64,000 nucleotides of DNA from the NCBI RefSeq assembly GCF_001941865.1, contig NZ_CP016162.1, forward strand, positions 682,001-746,000. Reading direction: 5' to 3'. Below, in pieces: positions 11,334 to 20,673 of this stretch. Source of the DNA: Pseudomonas alcaliphila JAB1. GTDB lineage: Bacteria > Pseudomonadota > Gammaproteobacteria > Pseudomonadales > Pseudomonadaceae. Position 1 is the first letter of the stretch. The number at the start of each line of letters is the position of its first letter. The notes beneath the pieces were generated by a model, which searched no databases, was not told the origin of the DNA, and saw only the letters and a program-made list of their open reading frames with translations. A program made the translations under genes and the position numbers.

Positions 11334-12818
11334 CTAGAGCTGACCTGCCTGCCACTGCGCTTCGCGACTGGAGAGCGCCGCGGCGATGTCCGCAACGCTG
11401 TCGGACGCGACGCTCTCCGGCAGCGGGTCGAGGCCGACGCTGGCGAATAGCTGGCCATAGCTGTTACGCAGCTCGGCGTAGGCCAGGTCACGGCGCAGAT
11501 CCGCCTGCAGCGTGTTCAGCTCGCCCTGGATCAGTTCCAGCTCGCCAATGCCCTGGGCCTGGTAGCGATTGCGCAACTGCTCGACGATCTGCCCATCTAG
11601 CCCCGCCAGTTGCTGGCTGGTCTGGAACTGGCGCTGGGCTTCGCGGAAGTTGGCGTTGGCAACGTGCAGTTGGGCGAGGATGGCCATCGACATGGCCTGG
11701 CGCCGCGCATCGACGACCTCCTGGCCGGCCTTGGCAACATCGATGGCGGCTGGCGCGGAGAGCACGTTGAACAGGTTCCAGGTGACTTTCACGCCGTAGT
11801 CGGCCCAGCTCTGGTTCACCAGGAACGAGTTGCTGTCGTAGTGTCCGCCGGCGGAAAACTCCAGGCCTGGCAATAGACGGAGCATGGCTTTGCGTGTTTC
11901 TGCGGCGCTGATGCGCGCCTGGTAATCCTGCTCGCGCAGTTCGGGGCGACTGGCCAGAGCTTCCTGCTCCAGTGTGTCCAGCGCCACCTTGAGTTCCGGC
12001 ATCTGATAACCGGCGTCAGGCGCCAGTTCGACCTGAGTGCCCAGTGGCAGGTTGATCAGGGTAGCCAGTTCGGTCTTGGCCAGCGACAGGGCGCGGCGCT
12101 GTTCTTCCAGCTGGCGCGTGGCCTCGATCAGCGCGCGCTGATAGCTCAGGGCCTGGATCGGGTCGCCGATGCGCTGCTCGCTCAGGCGCTGGCTGTTGTC
12201 GCGGGCCTGGGCGACGCGGGCCATCAGGCTGTCGATCTGAGTCAGCAGACGATCTGCCGCCACGGCACGCCAGTACGCGGAGCGCACATCCTGAATGATG
12301 GTATGCACCACCTTGCGCCGGCGCTCCTGCACGATCAGGCGCTGGTCACCCTGTTGCTTGGCACTGACGTAACTGACACCGAAGTCCAGCACGTTCCACA
12401 CCATGGTCAGATCCGCCACGCCGCGGTCGCGATCCTGCGAGGTGGACGGCTCCAGAGACTGGGTGCCGGTTTCGATGCTCTGGCTGCTGGAAGCACTGAC
12501 GTTGTTACGTCCGGCATAGCCGGCGGACAGCGCCATGCGTGGCAGCATGTCGAAAGTGGCCAGGTCGACCTGGCGCTGAGCCATGGCTTCCTCCATGACC
12601 TTCAGGCGCGCCTCGAGGTTGTATTTCACCGCGCGGGCCATGGCTTCGTGCAAGGTCAGTGGGCCGCTGAGCGGTTCCTGATCCTTGAACATGGTCGCCA
12701 GATCCTGCTGCGCGCGTTGCTCGCTGACGCTGCGGTCGATGGGTTGGCTGGTCACCGCGCAGCCGCCAACGGCTAGCGCCAGTACACTGATGCTGAAAAA
12801 TTTAGCTGCTTTGCTCAT
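11334..12818 (-). CDS. TolC-family outer membrane efflux lipoprotein
   Basis: 494 residues from ATG 12818, with lipoprotein signal LALAVGGC; ten further upstream codons are in frame. Two repeated long-helix regions (about 65-270 and 280-480), rich in Gln/Glu/Ala, fit the two OEP repeats of TolC-type channels that trimerise into an outer-membrane beta barrel with a periplasmic helical tunnel. It is the last gene of the minus-strand locus, starting 53 bp after the giant protein gene. It is therefore the likely outer-membrane exit for that protein, partnered with the HlyD-like adaptors at 24-28 kb. The partnership is inferred from position. Confidence 0.88.
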   Translation of the reverse strand: MSKAAKFFSISVLALAVGGCAVTSQPIDRSVSEQRAQQDLATMFKDQEPLSGPLTLHEAMARAVKYNLEARLKVMEEAMAQRQVDLATFDMLPRMALSAGYAGRNNVSASSSQSIETGTQSLEPSTSQDRDRGVADLTMVWNVLDFGVSYVSAKQQGDQRLIVQERRRKVVHTIIQDVRSAYWRAVAADRLLTQIDSLMARVAQARDNSQRLSEQRIGDPIQALSYQRALIEATRQLEEQRRALSLAKTELATLINLPLGTQVELAPDAGYQMPELKVALDTLEQEALASRPELREQDYQARISAAETRKAMLRLLPGLEFSAGGHYDSNSFLVNQSWADYGVKVTWNLFNVLSAPAAIDVAKAGQEVVDARRQAMSMAILAQLHVANANFREAQRQFQTSQQLAGLDGQIVEQLRNRYQAQGIGELELIQGELNTLQADLRRDLAYAELRNSYGQLFASVGLDPLPESVASDSVADIAAALSSREAQWQAGQL

Positions 12819-12871
12819 CCTTGGGCCGCCCCCTGGTACGGCACTCATTCGATTCTTATCTGTTTTGTCGA

Positions 12872-15800
12872 TTACGCTTGTGGCATCTGCAACGGAATTT
12901 CTCCCAACGCCCAGGCAAGCTCTCTTATCTGGCGTTGTTCGCTTTCACCGATCTCCTGCAGTTGCTGGCTCAGAGTCGGTGCTCCGAGAATCTCTCCCCC
13001 GCCCAAGCCATTGCCGCTGGAAGTCCCCCAGCGGAGCTGGATTTCGCCTGATTCCAGCGGTACGTCCTTGTTGAACATGCTGGAGAAACTGCTGGTACCG
13101 AACACGCCGCCGTCGCCCCCGCCAAAGCCGAGGAAGCCAATGCCGCTGCCATTGCCGGCACCGCTGTCGCTGCTGGCAAAGACCTGGGCGATGAAGCTGG
13201 GCGCCAGCGCACCGTTGTTGATGAAGATGTTGCCCACCGTGGGTACGCCGCTACCGAGAGTCGGCTGCTCGAACAGTGGCGGCGGCAACAGTGGCGAGGT
13301 GGCGCTGGAGGGTGGCGCGCCGGGCACATTGGGTTGAGGTGGTGCGGTCGGTGTAGTGGGTACGTTGGGCGTCGGGTTGGCGCGGAACTCCGGATCGCCT
13401 GCGGTCTGGTTTTGAGTATACGGTTGACCAAGCAGGCCACCGATCAGAGCGTTGCCCGCCGAATCGCTGATGCCGGTGCCGCTGCTGTTGAGTGCCAGGG
13501 CCAGGCTGCCGCTTCCGACAACATTGCTAATGGTGATTTGGTAGGTTCGTGCATCGATCTGCACTAGGCCGCTGAGAGTTCCTTGAGCGTTGCCTGTACT
13601 GACCAAGCTGAAGTCCGACAAGTCGACGCCGCTTACGTCCTCGCTGAAGGTCAGAGCGTAGCGTACGTTGCCTGCGCTGCTGGCTGCTTGATCCAGGGCC
13701 AGGGCCGCAGTGGGCGCGGTGGTGTCGATGCGTACGCCGGAGGTATCGCCGACGTTGTTCAGAGTCAGGTTCATGGCATTGCCAGTCGCATCGCGCAGGC
13801 TGCCACCATTGCTCTGCAGGCCCGTCACGGTGATGCCATCTGCATCGTTCAGACCAGGTTGCACGCTGTACTGGAAGACCAGGGTCGTGGTACCAGAGCC
13901 TGCTATGTAGTCGGCGAAGACCGTAGCACCGCCGATGTCCAGTGCCAGCCTTGGCGCGCCGTTGACCAGAATGGCTTCGCTGGCGTTAACGACGAAGGTC
14001 AGGGTATCGCCAGCGTTGTACTGCACGCCAACGGGCACGCTGACACTGCCAATGACCGGAACCACCGTATCTACGGCGTAATTGCCTGACAGGGTGCCGC
14101 CAATACCGGTATTACCTGCTGCGTCCTGCACTCCGGTGTTGTTCAGGGTGATCAGGTTGCTGCTCGCAGTTACGTTGGCAGCTGGCGTCAGGATAGCGGT
14201 CCAGGTGATGCCGCCATCGTTGCTGCTGAGCCCGCTGAGGGTGCCATTGCTTACGCTGAGGTCAGCCAGGCTCAGACCTGCCACGGCTTCGTTGAAGGTG
14301 ATGGTTACGGTCGCCGTCTCACCGGCAGCCAGAGCGGTGTCGCTCAACTGGATGGTCGCGGTCGGGCGCTGGGTGTCGATGGCGTAGTTGTTCGAGTTGG
14401 TGCTGCCACCACCGATGTTGCCTGCGGCATCCTGCACGCCGGTATTGTTCAGCGTGATGACGTTGCTGCTGTCGGCAATGTTGCCGTTGGGCGTCAGGAT
14501 TGCCGTGTAGGTGATGTTGTCCGTTGTGCTCAGATTGCTCAGGGTGCCGTTGGCCACGCTGAAGTCGGCTAGGCTCAGGCCCGTCACGGCTTCGTTGAAG
14601 GTGATGGTCACGGCGGTGGTTTCACCAACGGCCAGCGCGGTATCGTTCACCACGATGGTTGCGGTCGGGCGTTGGGTGTCGATGGTGTAGTTGTTCGAGG
14701 TGGTTGTGCCGGTGCCGGTATTGCCGGCGGCATCGGTGTAACCGGTGTTGTCCAGAGTGATCAGGTTAGTAGCGTCGGTGACGTCGGCGTCAGGCATCAG
14801 GGTCGCCGTCCAGGTGATGCCACCGTCACTGCTGCTGAGGTTGCCGAGCGTGCCGTTGGCCACGCTGAAGTCCGCCGTGGTCAGCCCGGTCACGACCTCG
14901 CTGAAAGTGATGGTGACCGTGGTGCTCTGCCCAGCCTTGAGCGCGGTATCGGTGATCACGATGCCGGCCGTTGGGCGCTGGGTGTCGATGGCGTAGTTGT
15001 TGGAATCGGTGGTGCCGACGCCAGCGTTGCCGGCTGTGTCCTGCACGCCGGTGTTGTCCAGGGTGACCAGGTTGGTGGTGTCTGTGACGTTGGAACTCGG
15101 CGTCAGGGTTGCCGTCCAGGTAATGTTGTCCGAGGTGCTTAAGTTGCTCAGGACGCCGTTGGCTACTGCGAAATTAGCTAGAGTCAGACCTGATATGGCT
15201 TCGTTGAAGGTAACGGTCACCGTCGTCGTTTCGCCGGCTGCCAGTACTGTATCGTTCACTACGATAGTCGCGGTTGGGCGTTGAGTATCGACTGAATAGT
15301 TATTGGAGTCAGTGGGGCTGCTACCAGTATTGCCAACCGTGTCAGTGTAGCCAGTGTTAGCCAGAGTGATCAGGTTGGTAGGGGACGCAACATCGGCACT
15401 TGGAGTCAGTGTTGCGGTCCAGGTTACACCACCATCATTGGAACTCAGGTTGCTTAGAGCGCCGTTCGCAACAGTGAAGTCGGCGATGGTCAGCCCAGTC
15501 ACGGCTTCACTGAAGGTGATAGTCACTGTAGTGCTATCGCCAATGGATAGAGATGTGTTGCCCACCACTATGCTCACTGTTGGGCGCTGGCTGTCGATTA
15601 CGTAGTTGTTGGAGTCGGTGGCACCTGTGCCGGTGTTGCCGGCGGCATCGGTGTAACCGGTGTTATCCAAAGTGATCAGGTTGGTAGCGTCGGTGACGTC
15701 GGCGTCAGGCGTCAGGGTCGCCGTCCAGGTCAGACCGCCATCGCTGCTGCTGAGGTTGCTCAGCGTACCGTTGGCTACGCTGAAGTCTCCTGTGTCCAGC

Positions 15801-18800
15801 CCGGTCACCGTCTCACTGAAGGTGATGGTGACGGTGGTGCTTTGGCCGGCTTTCAGCGTCGTATCGGTAACCAGCACGGATATGGCCGTTGGGCGCTGGG
15901 TATCGATGGCGTAGTTGTTGGAGTCGGTGGGGGCGCCTCCTGGGTTGCCGGCAATGTCGGTGTAGCCGAAGTTGTCCAGGGTTATCAGGTTGGTCGCATC
16001 GGTGACGTTGGCGCCTGGTGTCAGGGTCGCCGTCCAGGTGATGTTGTCCGAAGTGGTCAGGTTGCTCAGCGTAGCGTTGGCGACGATGAAGTCCGCCGTG
16101 GTCAGCCCTACTACCGCTTCGCTGAAGGTGATGGTGACGGTGGTGCTCTGCCCAGCCCTGAGCGCGGTATCGGTGACCACGATGCTGGCTGTCGGGCGCT
16201 GGGTGTCAATGGCGTAGTTGACCGAGTCGGTGGTGCCACTGCCGATGTTACCCGCCAGATCCATGACGCCGGTGTTGTCCAGGGTGATGACGTTGGTGGC
16301 GTCGGAGAGGTTGCTATCCGGAGTAAAGGTGGCGGTCCAGGTGAGACCGCCGTCGGCACTGCTCAGGCCTGTGAGCGTGCCGCCAGCGACCGTGAAGTCC
16401 GCCGTATCCAGCCCAACCACTCTCTCTGCGAAGGTAATGGTGACGGTGGCAGTCTCGCCGATGCTTAGAGCCGTGTCGCTCAGGGTGATGTTAGTGGCCG
16501 CAGGACGCACACCGTCGACCACCAGGGCCTTGTTGGCGCCTAGGGAGCCCGCCGCGCCGGGGGCTGCCAGGGTGAGGATGGCATCGTTGGCCGTCGCGCC
16601 ACGGATAGTTGATCCATTGAGGTTCAAGGCTGCCGTGGACTGGTAATCCAGGTCCACGCTGAGATCTCCGGCCTGCACCACATAACTGAAGGTCAACGTA
16701 TTGCCGCCGGAGCCGGAAAGATAGGTAGCGAGGCGGTCGACACTGCCGGTCTCCAACAGCAGCGTGGGGATGCCCCCTGTCGTGTCGACTGTAACGGCCT
16801 CACTGAAGGTGGCGGTGATGGTGATGGTATCACCCACTTTGTAGATGCCGTCTGCCGTGCCGGCGCTGACATCGGTAATACGTGGGTTGAGACTGTTGAC
16901 CGTGATGCTGACGGTGTCGGTGTCGGTCTGCGCGCCGCCGCTGCCGCTCCAGCCCTGGTCATTGGTGCTGATCTGAATGCTGGCGGCACCGTTGTAGCCG
17001 CCGGTAGGCGTGAACACCAGGCCATTCAGGGCGTTGTTGATGTCGCTGATGCTGCCGCTAAAGGTCATGCTGGCATCGCCTGTGCCGTCGCCGGTACTGA
17101 ATGACAGGCCGGTGATATCGCTCAGGCTGAGCAGACCATTGGTGGCGCTCAGGGTGACTTCGACCATATTGGAGCCGGCGTCCACGTCGCTGATGCTGAT
17201 CAGGTTGCCATTGCCACTGTTGAAGACCAGGTTGGCGTCCTGATCGACGTTCTGCGCGCTGGGCAGCGAGTTGACCGGGGCATCGTTCACCGCGCTGACA
17301 TCCAGGGTCACCGTGGTGCTGTCGGTTTGTGCGCCACCGCTGCCGGTGTTGCCGCCATCGTCGATCTCGATGGTCAGCGTGACGTCCGAGGTGGCGTTAC
17401 TGGCGGTGGTGAACACAACGCCGCCAAGGGCGATAAAAGCGTTGATGTCGCTCAAGCTGCCGGTCAGGGTCATGCTGCTGGCGGTGCCGCCGACCGTCAC
17501 GCCGCTGGCACTGGTGGCGCCCAGGCCGCCGCTGGCGACGGACAGGGTGACCGTTACCGGCGAGGTGCCGGCGTCGACGTCGCTGAAGCTGATGCCGCTC
17601 AGGGCGGTGGCCACATCCTCGGTAATGGCGATGGAGCCGGGCGCGGTAATGCTTGGTGCATCGTTGACTGCCGTGACCTGCAGCGTGACCGTCTCACTGT
17701 CTTGTTGGGCGCCACCGCTACCGCTATTGCCGCCATCGTCGATGCTGGCCGTCAGGGTGACATCGGCGGTGGCATTGGCGGCCGTGGTAAAGCTGACATT
17801 GCTACCCGCGATAAAGGTATTGATGTTGGCGATGCTGCCGGTCAGGGTCATGGCGCTGGCGGTACCACCGACTGCGACGCCTCCACCACTGCTGGCGGCG
17901 AGGCTGCCCGAGGCGACGGACAGGGTGACGGTGACCGAACCGCTGCCGGCATCGACATCGCTGAAGCTGATCCCGCTGATGGCGCTGGGCACGTCTTCGG
18001 TAACGCCGATGGTTGCAGGGGCCGTGACCTGCGGGGCGTCGTTGGTGGCTGTCACGCTGACGATCTTGGTAGCAGCCGTGCTGCCGTCCTGACCGTCGTT
18101 GGCAGTGAAGCTGATCGTGCGGTCGGTGCTGCTGGGGGCATCGCTGCTGTTGCTGTAACTCACCGAGCGCAGGGCGGCCTGCCACTGGGCCAGCGTGGCG
18201 CTGGCACCGGCCGAACTCAGCGTCAGTACGCCGGTGCCGGCGTCGTAGCTGGCCGTGATGTTGCCCATGCTGCTGCCGTCGTTGGTGAAGGCCAGCACAT
18301 CGGCGCCGGACTGGAATCCGCCGGTGATGGACACCGTGGCGCTAGCCAGTGTGCTGCTGTCCACGTCGCTCAGGGTGAGCCCGGCATCGATCGCGACGCT
18401 GCTGCCACCCTCGCTGAACGCACTGGAGCCGCCGGTGGTGGTCACGACTGGCGCGTCGTTGACGGCACTGACCGATACCGACGCTGCAATCGCAACCACG
18501 CTGCTATCGACGCCACCGTTGGCGGTGCCGCCGTTGTCGCTAATGCCGGTCAGGGTCACGACCCGCGTAGCTGTGTTCGGGGCATCGCTGCCGTTGCGAT
18601 AGCTCATGCCATCGACCACGGTCTGCGCAACGGCCGCGCTCACGCCTCCGGCCTTGGTCAGGGTGATGCTTGCCGTACCGCCGACGAGGCTGACCGAGTA
18701 GCCGATGCCGTTGCCGGCTGTGGTGCCGCTAGTGCCGTTGGTCAGGGCGATGTCGGTGCCGTCGATGCGCAGGATCTCGCTGCTGCCGTCGGCCAGGTTG

Positions 18801-20596
18801 CTGACGCTGAGGGTCATGCCGGTGATGGTCTGGCCTGATTCGACCGTGCTGATGCCGACGCCGCTGAACAGATCGACGGCGCTGCCGTTCTCGGTGTAGG
18901 TGGGCGTGCCGCCGGTGGCGGTCAGAGTGGGGGCGTCATTCACGCCGGTCACATTGACCGTGACATCGGCATTGTTGCTGGTACCGCCATCGCCGTCGCT
19001 GACGGTGATCCGCACGGTACGTGCTGCGCTACTGGGGTCGCTGTTATTGCTGTTGGAGTAGGTCAGGTTGCGCACCAGCGCCTGAACGGCTGCGGGTGTG
19101 GCATCGCTGTCGAGGGTGATGACCAGGCTGTTGCCGGCAGTGCCGCCGGCGTAGATACCGATCTGCGTACCACCAAAGGTGATGGCCGAGTCGGATACGC
19201 CGATCTGGCCGGCGCCTGTGCCCTGGTTGCGGATGGACAGGACGTCTTCCGCACCGACGCCGTTGCCGATGATGGCGACGGTGACATTGCCCGTGTCGAA
19301 GTTGGCCGAGTCGCTGTCGGTCACCGTGGCATCTGCGTTCTCGTCCAGCAGCACGGGGCTGCCACCTTCGACAAAGGTGGCGGAGTTGCCATTGAGGTTG
19401 TTGATGATTGGTGCGGTATTGGGAAGCGTTGTATCGCCAACGAAGTTATCGATATTGGTCTGGAAAAAATCACTGCTGGAGATACGTACCTCATCGACGA
19501 CGATGTTGCCAAAGTTTAGTGTGGCAGCATCCCCTATATTTAACGTTTGGGCTGAACCAACCAGTACACCATTCAGGTACCCGCCGACGGTTACAGCGCC
19601 GTAAGCATTTGCGTTGTTAATGTAAATACTGGTGAAAACAAAGTCGGCCGCGTCTGTACGTGCAATCGTCACTAGTTCTGTAGCACCATCTGGACTGTTT
19701 GACTGAAGCTGGACAGAAGACGAGTTGTTTGCGCCATACTGGTTTTCCCACAGGAATAGCCCTCCGTCATCACTGGCACCGTTGGTGAATGTGTAGGTAA
19801 AGGAGGCGTCGCCCAGCGTGCGGTTGAATGTAGCCACAGAGCCCGTGTCAGTGCTGAAATCATCGTTGAAGGCCGCAAGCAGTTCTGAGTATGAATCGAT
19901 ATGCAATGTGACGGTCTCAATACTCCCGTGCGTCGCTTCGAGTACCCAATCACCGCCTTTATCGGCGGCGCCAGTCGGGTCGGTCGAGGCGGCTATATCG
20001 GCGCCGGTCGCCGCAGCCAGCGACTGGATGAAATTCACGCCGCTGCCATCGGCCCCGACATGGCAGCCATACAGCAAAATATCGCCGGACGAGCTCAGGG
20101 CACTGCCAATATCTGCCAGCAGGGCGTTGTTGGCGGCCACGTAGGCATCGTCGATCCAGACGTTACCCAGCTGCACTTTGCCGGCATCGCCATGACTGAA
20201 CACGTGTATGGCATCGATGTCGCGACGTCCGTCCAGATAGTCGGCAATTTGTCGTAAACCATCCTGGCCGTCATCCAGTACCACGACCTCGGTACCGGGT
20301 TTCAAGGCGGACACCAATTGCTGGTAATCCTTGACGCTGCTGTCGACGAATACCACCTCCTGGCGGTTGTCCGTCGTGCCGGTCGGAGTGGCGGCGAGAT
20401 TTTCGCTGCCGGAGTGGGCGTCCTGGCCGGAGGCCGGGGCGTGGGCCGCATCGGCGGAGGGCACGGCAGTAGCCGTCTCTGCCACCGTGGCGGCGACTGC
20501 GCCGTCGAACAGCATGCGCGGTTCCAGCGCCATGGCCAGTGCACTTCTGGCCGGCAGGTTGGTCGGCTGTGCCGTCGCAGTCTTTCTCCACCACAT
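12872..20596 (-). CDS. Giant DUF4347/cadherin-like/Ig-repeat surface protein (adhesin)
   Basis: 2574 residues, preceded by a strong AGGAGGT site. In order: an N-terminal LEPRMLFDGA motif (residues 24-33) common at the start of very large secreted proteins; a DUF4347 domain (about 80-240) with HVFSHG (His135) and LLYGC (Cys178); a low-complexity beta domain; five VNDAP-type cadherin-like repeats (about 550-1150); a beta domain with a VGDTITITATFSEAV-type opening; eight Ig-like repeats of about 100 residues beginning DTQRPTA (about 1360-2170); two diverged Ig domains; a Pro-rich linker; and a Gly-rich C-terminus ending QMPQA. There is no Sec signal, no RTX nonapeptide and no LPxTG. It is probably a surface or secreted adhesin exported by the adjacent HlyD/M50/TolC proteins. 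Attachment mode and ligand are unknown. Confidence 0.87.
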   Translation of the reverse strand: MWWRKTATAQPTNLPARSALAMALEPRMLFDGAVAATVAETATAVPSADAAHAPASGQDAHSGSENLAATPTGTTDNRQEVVFVDSSVKDYQQLVSALKPGTEVVVLDDGQDGLRQIADYLDGRRDIDAIHVFSHGDAGKVQLGNVWIDDAYVAANNALLADIGSALSSSGDILLYGCHVGADGSGVNFIQSLAAATGADIAASTDPTGAADKGGDWVLEATHGSIETVTLHIDSYSELLAAFNDDFSTDTGSVATFNRTLGDASFTYTFTNGASDDGGLFLWENQYGANNSSSVQLQSNSPDGATELVTIARTDAADFVFTSIYINNANAYGAVTVGGYLNGVLVGSAQTLNIGDAATLNFGNIVVDEVRISSSDFFQTNIDNFVGDTTLPNTAPIINNLNGNSATFVEGGSPVLLDENADATVTDSDSANFDTGNVTVAIIGNGVGAEDVLSIRNQGTGAGQIGVSDSAITFGGTQIGIYAGGTAGNSLVITLDSDATPAAVQALVRNLTYSNSNNSDPSSAARTVRITVSDGDGGTSNNADVTVNVTGVNDAPTLTATGGTPTYTENGSAVDLFSGVGISTVESGQTITGMTLSVSNLADGSSEILRIDGTDIALTNGTSGTTAGNGIGYSVSLVGGTASITLTKAGGVSAAVAQTVVDGMSYRNGSDAPNTATRVVTLTGISDNGGTANGGVDSSVVAIAASVSVSAVNDAPVVTTTGGSSAFSEGGSSVAIDAGLTLSDVDSSTLASATVSITGGFQSGADVLAFTNDGSSMGNITASYDAGTGVLTLSSAGASATLAQWQAALRSVSYSNSSDAPSSTDRTISFTANDGQDGSTAATKIVSVTATNDAPQVTAPATIGVTEDVPSAISGISFSDVDAGSGSVTVTLSVASGSLAASSGGGVAVGGTASAMTLTGSIANINTFIAGSNVSFTTAANATADVTLTASIDDGGNSGSGGAQQDSETVTLQVTAVNDAPSITAPGSIAITEDVATALSGISFSDVDAGTSPVTVTLSVASGGLGATSASGVTVGGTASSMTLTGSLSDINAFIALGGVVFTTASNATSDVTLTIEIDDGGNTGSGGAQTDSTTVTLDVSAVNDAPVNSLPSAQNVDQDANLVFNSGNGNLISISDVDAGSNMVEVTLSATNGLLSLSDITGLSFSTGDGTGDASMTFSGSISDINNALNGLVFTPTGGYNGAASIQISTNDQGWSGSGGAQTDTDTVSITVNSLNPRITDVSAGTADGIYKVGDTITITATFSEAVTVDTTGGIPTLLLETGSVDRLATYLSGSGGNTLTFSYVVQAGDLSVDLDYQSTAALNLNGSTIRGATANDAILTLAAPGAAGSLGANKALVVDGVRPAATNITLSDTALSIGETATVTITFAERVVGLDTADFTVAGGTLTGLSSADGGLTWTATFTPDSNLSDATNVITLDNTGVMDLAGNIGSGTTDSVNYAIDTQRPTASIVVTDTALRAGQSTTVTITFSEAVVGLTTADFIVANATLSNLTTSDNITWTATLTPGANVTDATNLITLDNFGYTDIAGNPGGAPTDSNNYAIDTQRPTAISVLVTDTTLKAGQSTTVTITFSETVTGLDTGDFSVANGTLSNLSSSDGGLTWTATLTPDADVTDATNLITLDNTGYTDAAGNTGTGATDSNNYVIDSQRPTVSIVVGNTSLSIGDSTTVTITFSEAVTGLTIADFTVANGALSNLSSNDGGVTWTATLTPSADVASPTNLITLANTGYTDTVGNTGSSPTDSNNYSVDTQRPTATIVVNDTVLAAGETTTVTVTFNEAISGLTLANFAVANGVLSNLSTSDNITWTATLTPSSNVTDTTNLVTLDNTGVQDTAGNAGVGTTDSNNYAIDTQRPTAGIVITDTALKAGQSTTVTITFSEVVTGLTTADFSVANGTLGNLSSSDGGITWTATLMPDADVTDATNLITLDNTGYTDAAGNTGTGTTTSNNYTIDTQRPTATIVVNDTALAVGETTAVTITFNEAVTGLSLADFSVANGTLSNLSTTDNITYTAILTPNGNIADSSNVITLNNTGVQDAAGNIGGGSTNSNNYAIDTQRPTATIQLSDTALAAGETATVTITFNEAVAGLSLADLSVSNGTLSGLSSNDGGITWTAILTPAANVTASSNLITLNNTGVQDAAGNTGIGGTLSGNYAVDTVVPVIGSVSVPVGVQYNAGDTLTFVVNASEAILVNGAPRLALDIGGATVFADYIAGSGTTTLVFQYSVQPGLNDADGITVTGLQSNGGSLRDATGNAMNLTLNNVGDTSGVRIDTTAPTAALALDQAASSAGNVRYALTFSEDVSGVDLSDFSLVSTGNAQGTLSGLVQIDARTYQITISNVVGSGSLALALNSSGTGISDSAGNALIGGLLGQPYTQNQTAGDPEFRANPTPNVPTTPTAPPQPNVPGAPPSSATSPLLPPPLFEQPTLGSGVPTVGNIFINNGALAPSFIAQVFASSDSGAGNGSGIGFLGFGGGDGGVFGTSSFSSMFNKDVPLESGEIQLRWGTSSGNGLGGGEILGAPTLSQQLQEIGESEQRQIRELAWALGEIPLQMPQA
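14070..16515 (-). repeat. Array of eight ~305-bp repeats encoding Ig-like domains
   Basis: Within the giant gene, a unit encoding DTQRPTA...TVTITFSEAVTGL...LITLDNTGYTDAAGN recurs about every 300 bp. Several units share long stretches of near-identical DNA, so recent duplication or gene conversion is likely. The first unit (VDGVRPAA) and the units near 15300-15600 are more diverged. Boundaries are approximate. Confidence 0.85.
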
Positions 20597-20623
20597 AATG
20601 AACCTCCTACAGCCTGTTAAATC

Positions 20624-20644
20624 GGGGAAAGCATTGCTTTCCCC
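20624..20644. other. Hairpin in the leader of the giant adhesin gene
   Basis: GGGGAAAGC-ATT-GCTTTCCCC is a perfect 9-bp stem with a 3-nt loop, 28 bp upstream of the adhesin start and just after the tail-collar stop codon. On the coding (minus) strand no T run follows, so it looks more like an RNA-processing or stability element than a terminator. Confidence 0.5.
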
Positions 20645-20673
20645 TTTGCCTTGTCATCGATCCGCGTAGCGGA

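Noticed and set aside
17327..18838. Long open frame on the plus strand opposite the giant adhesin gene
   Set aside because: It is antisense to the cadherin-like repeats, repetitive in Gly/Ala/Asp, has no ribosome-binding site and is explained by the high GC of the real gene.
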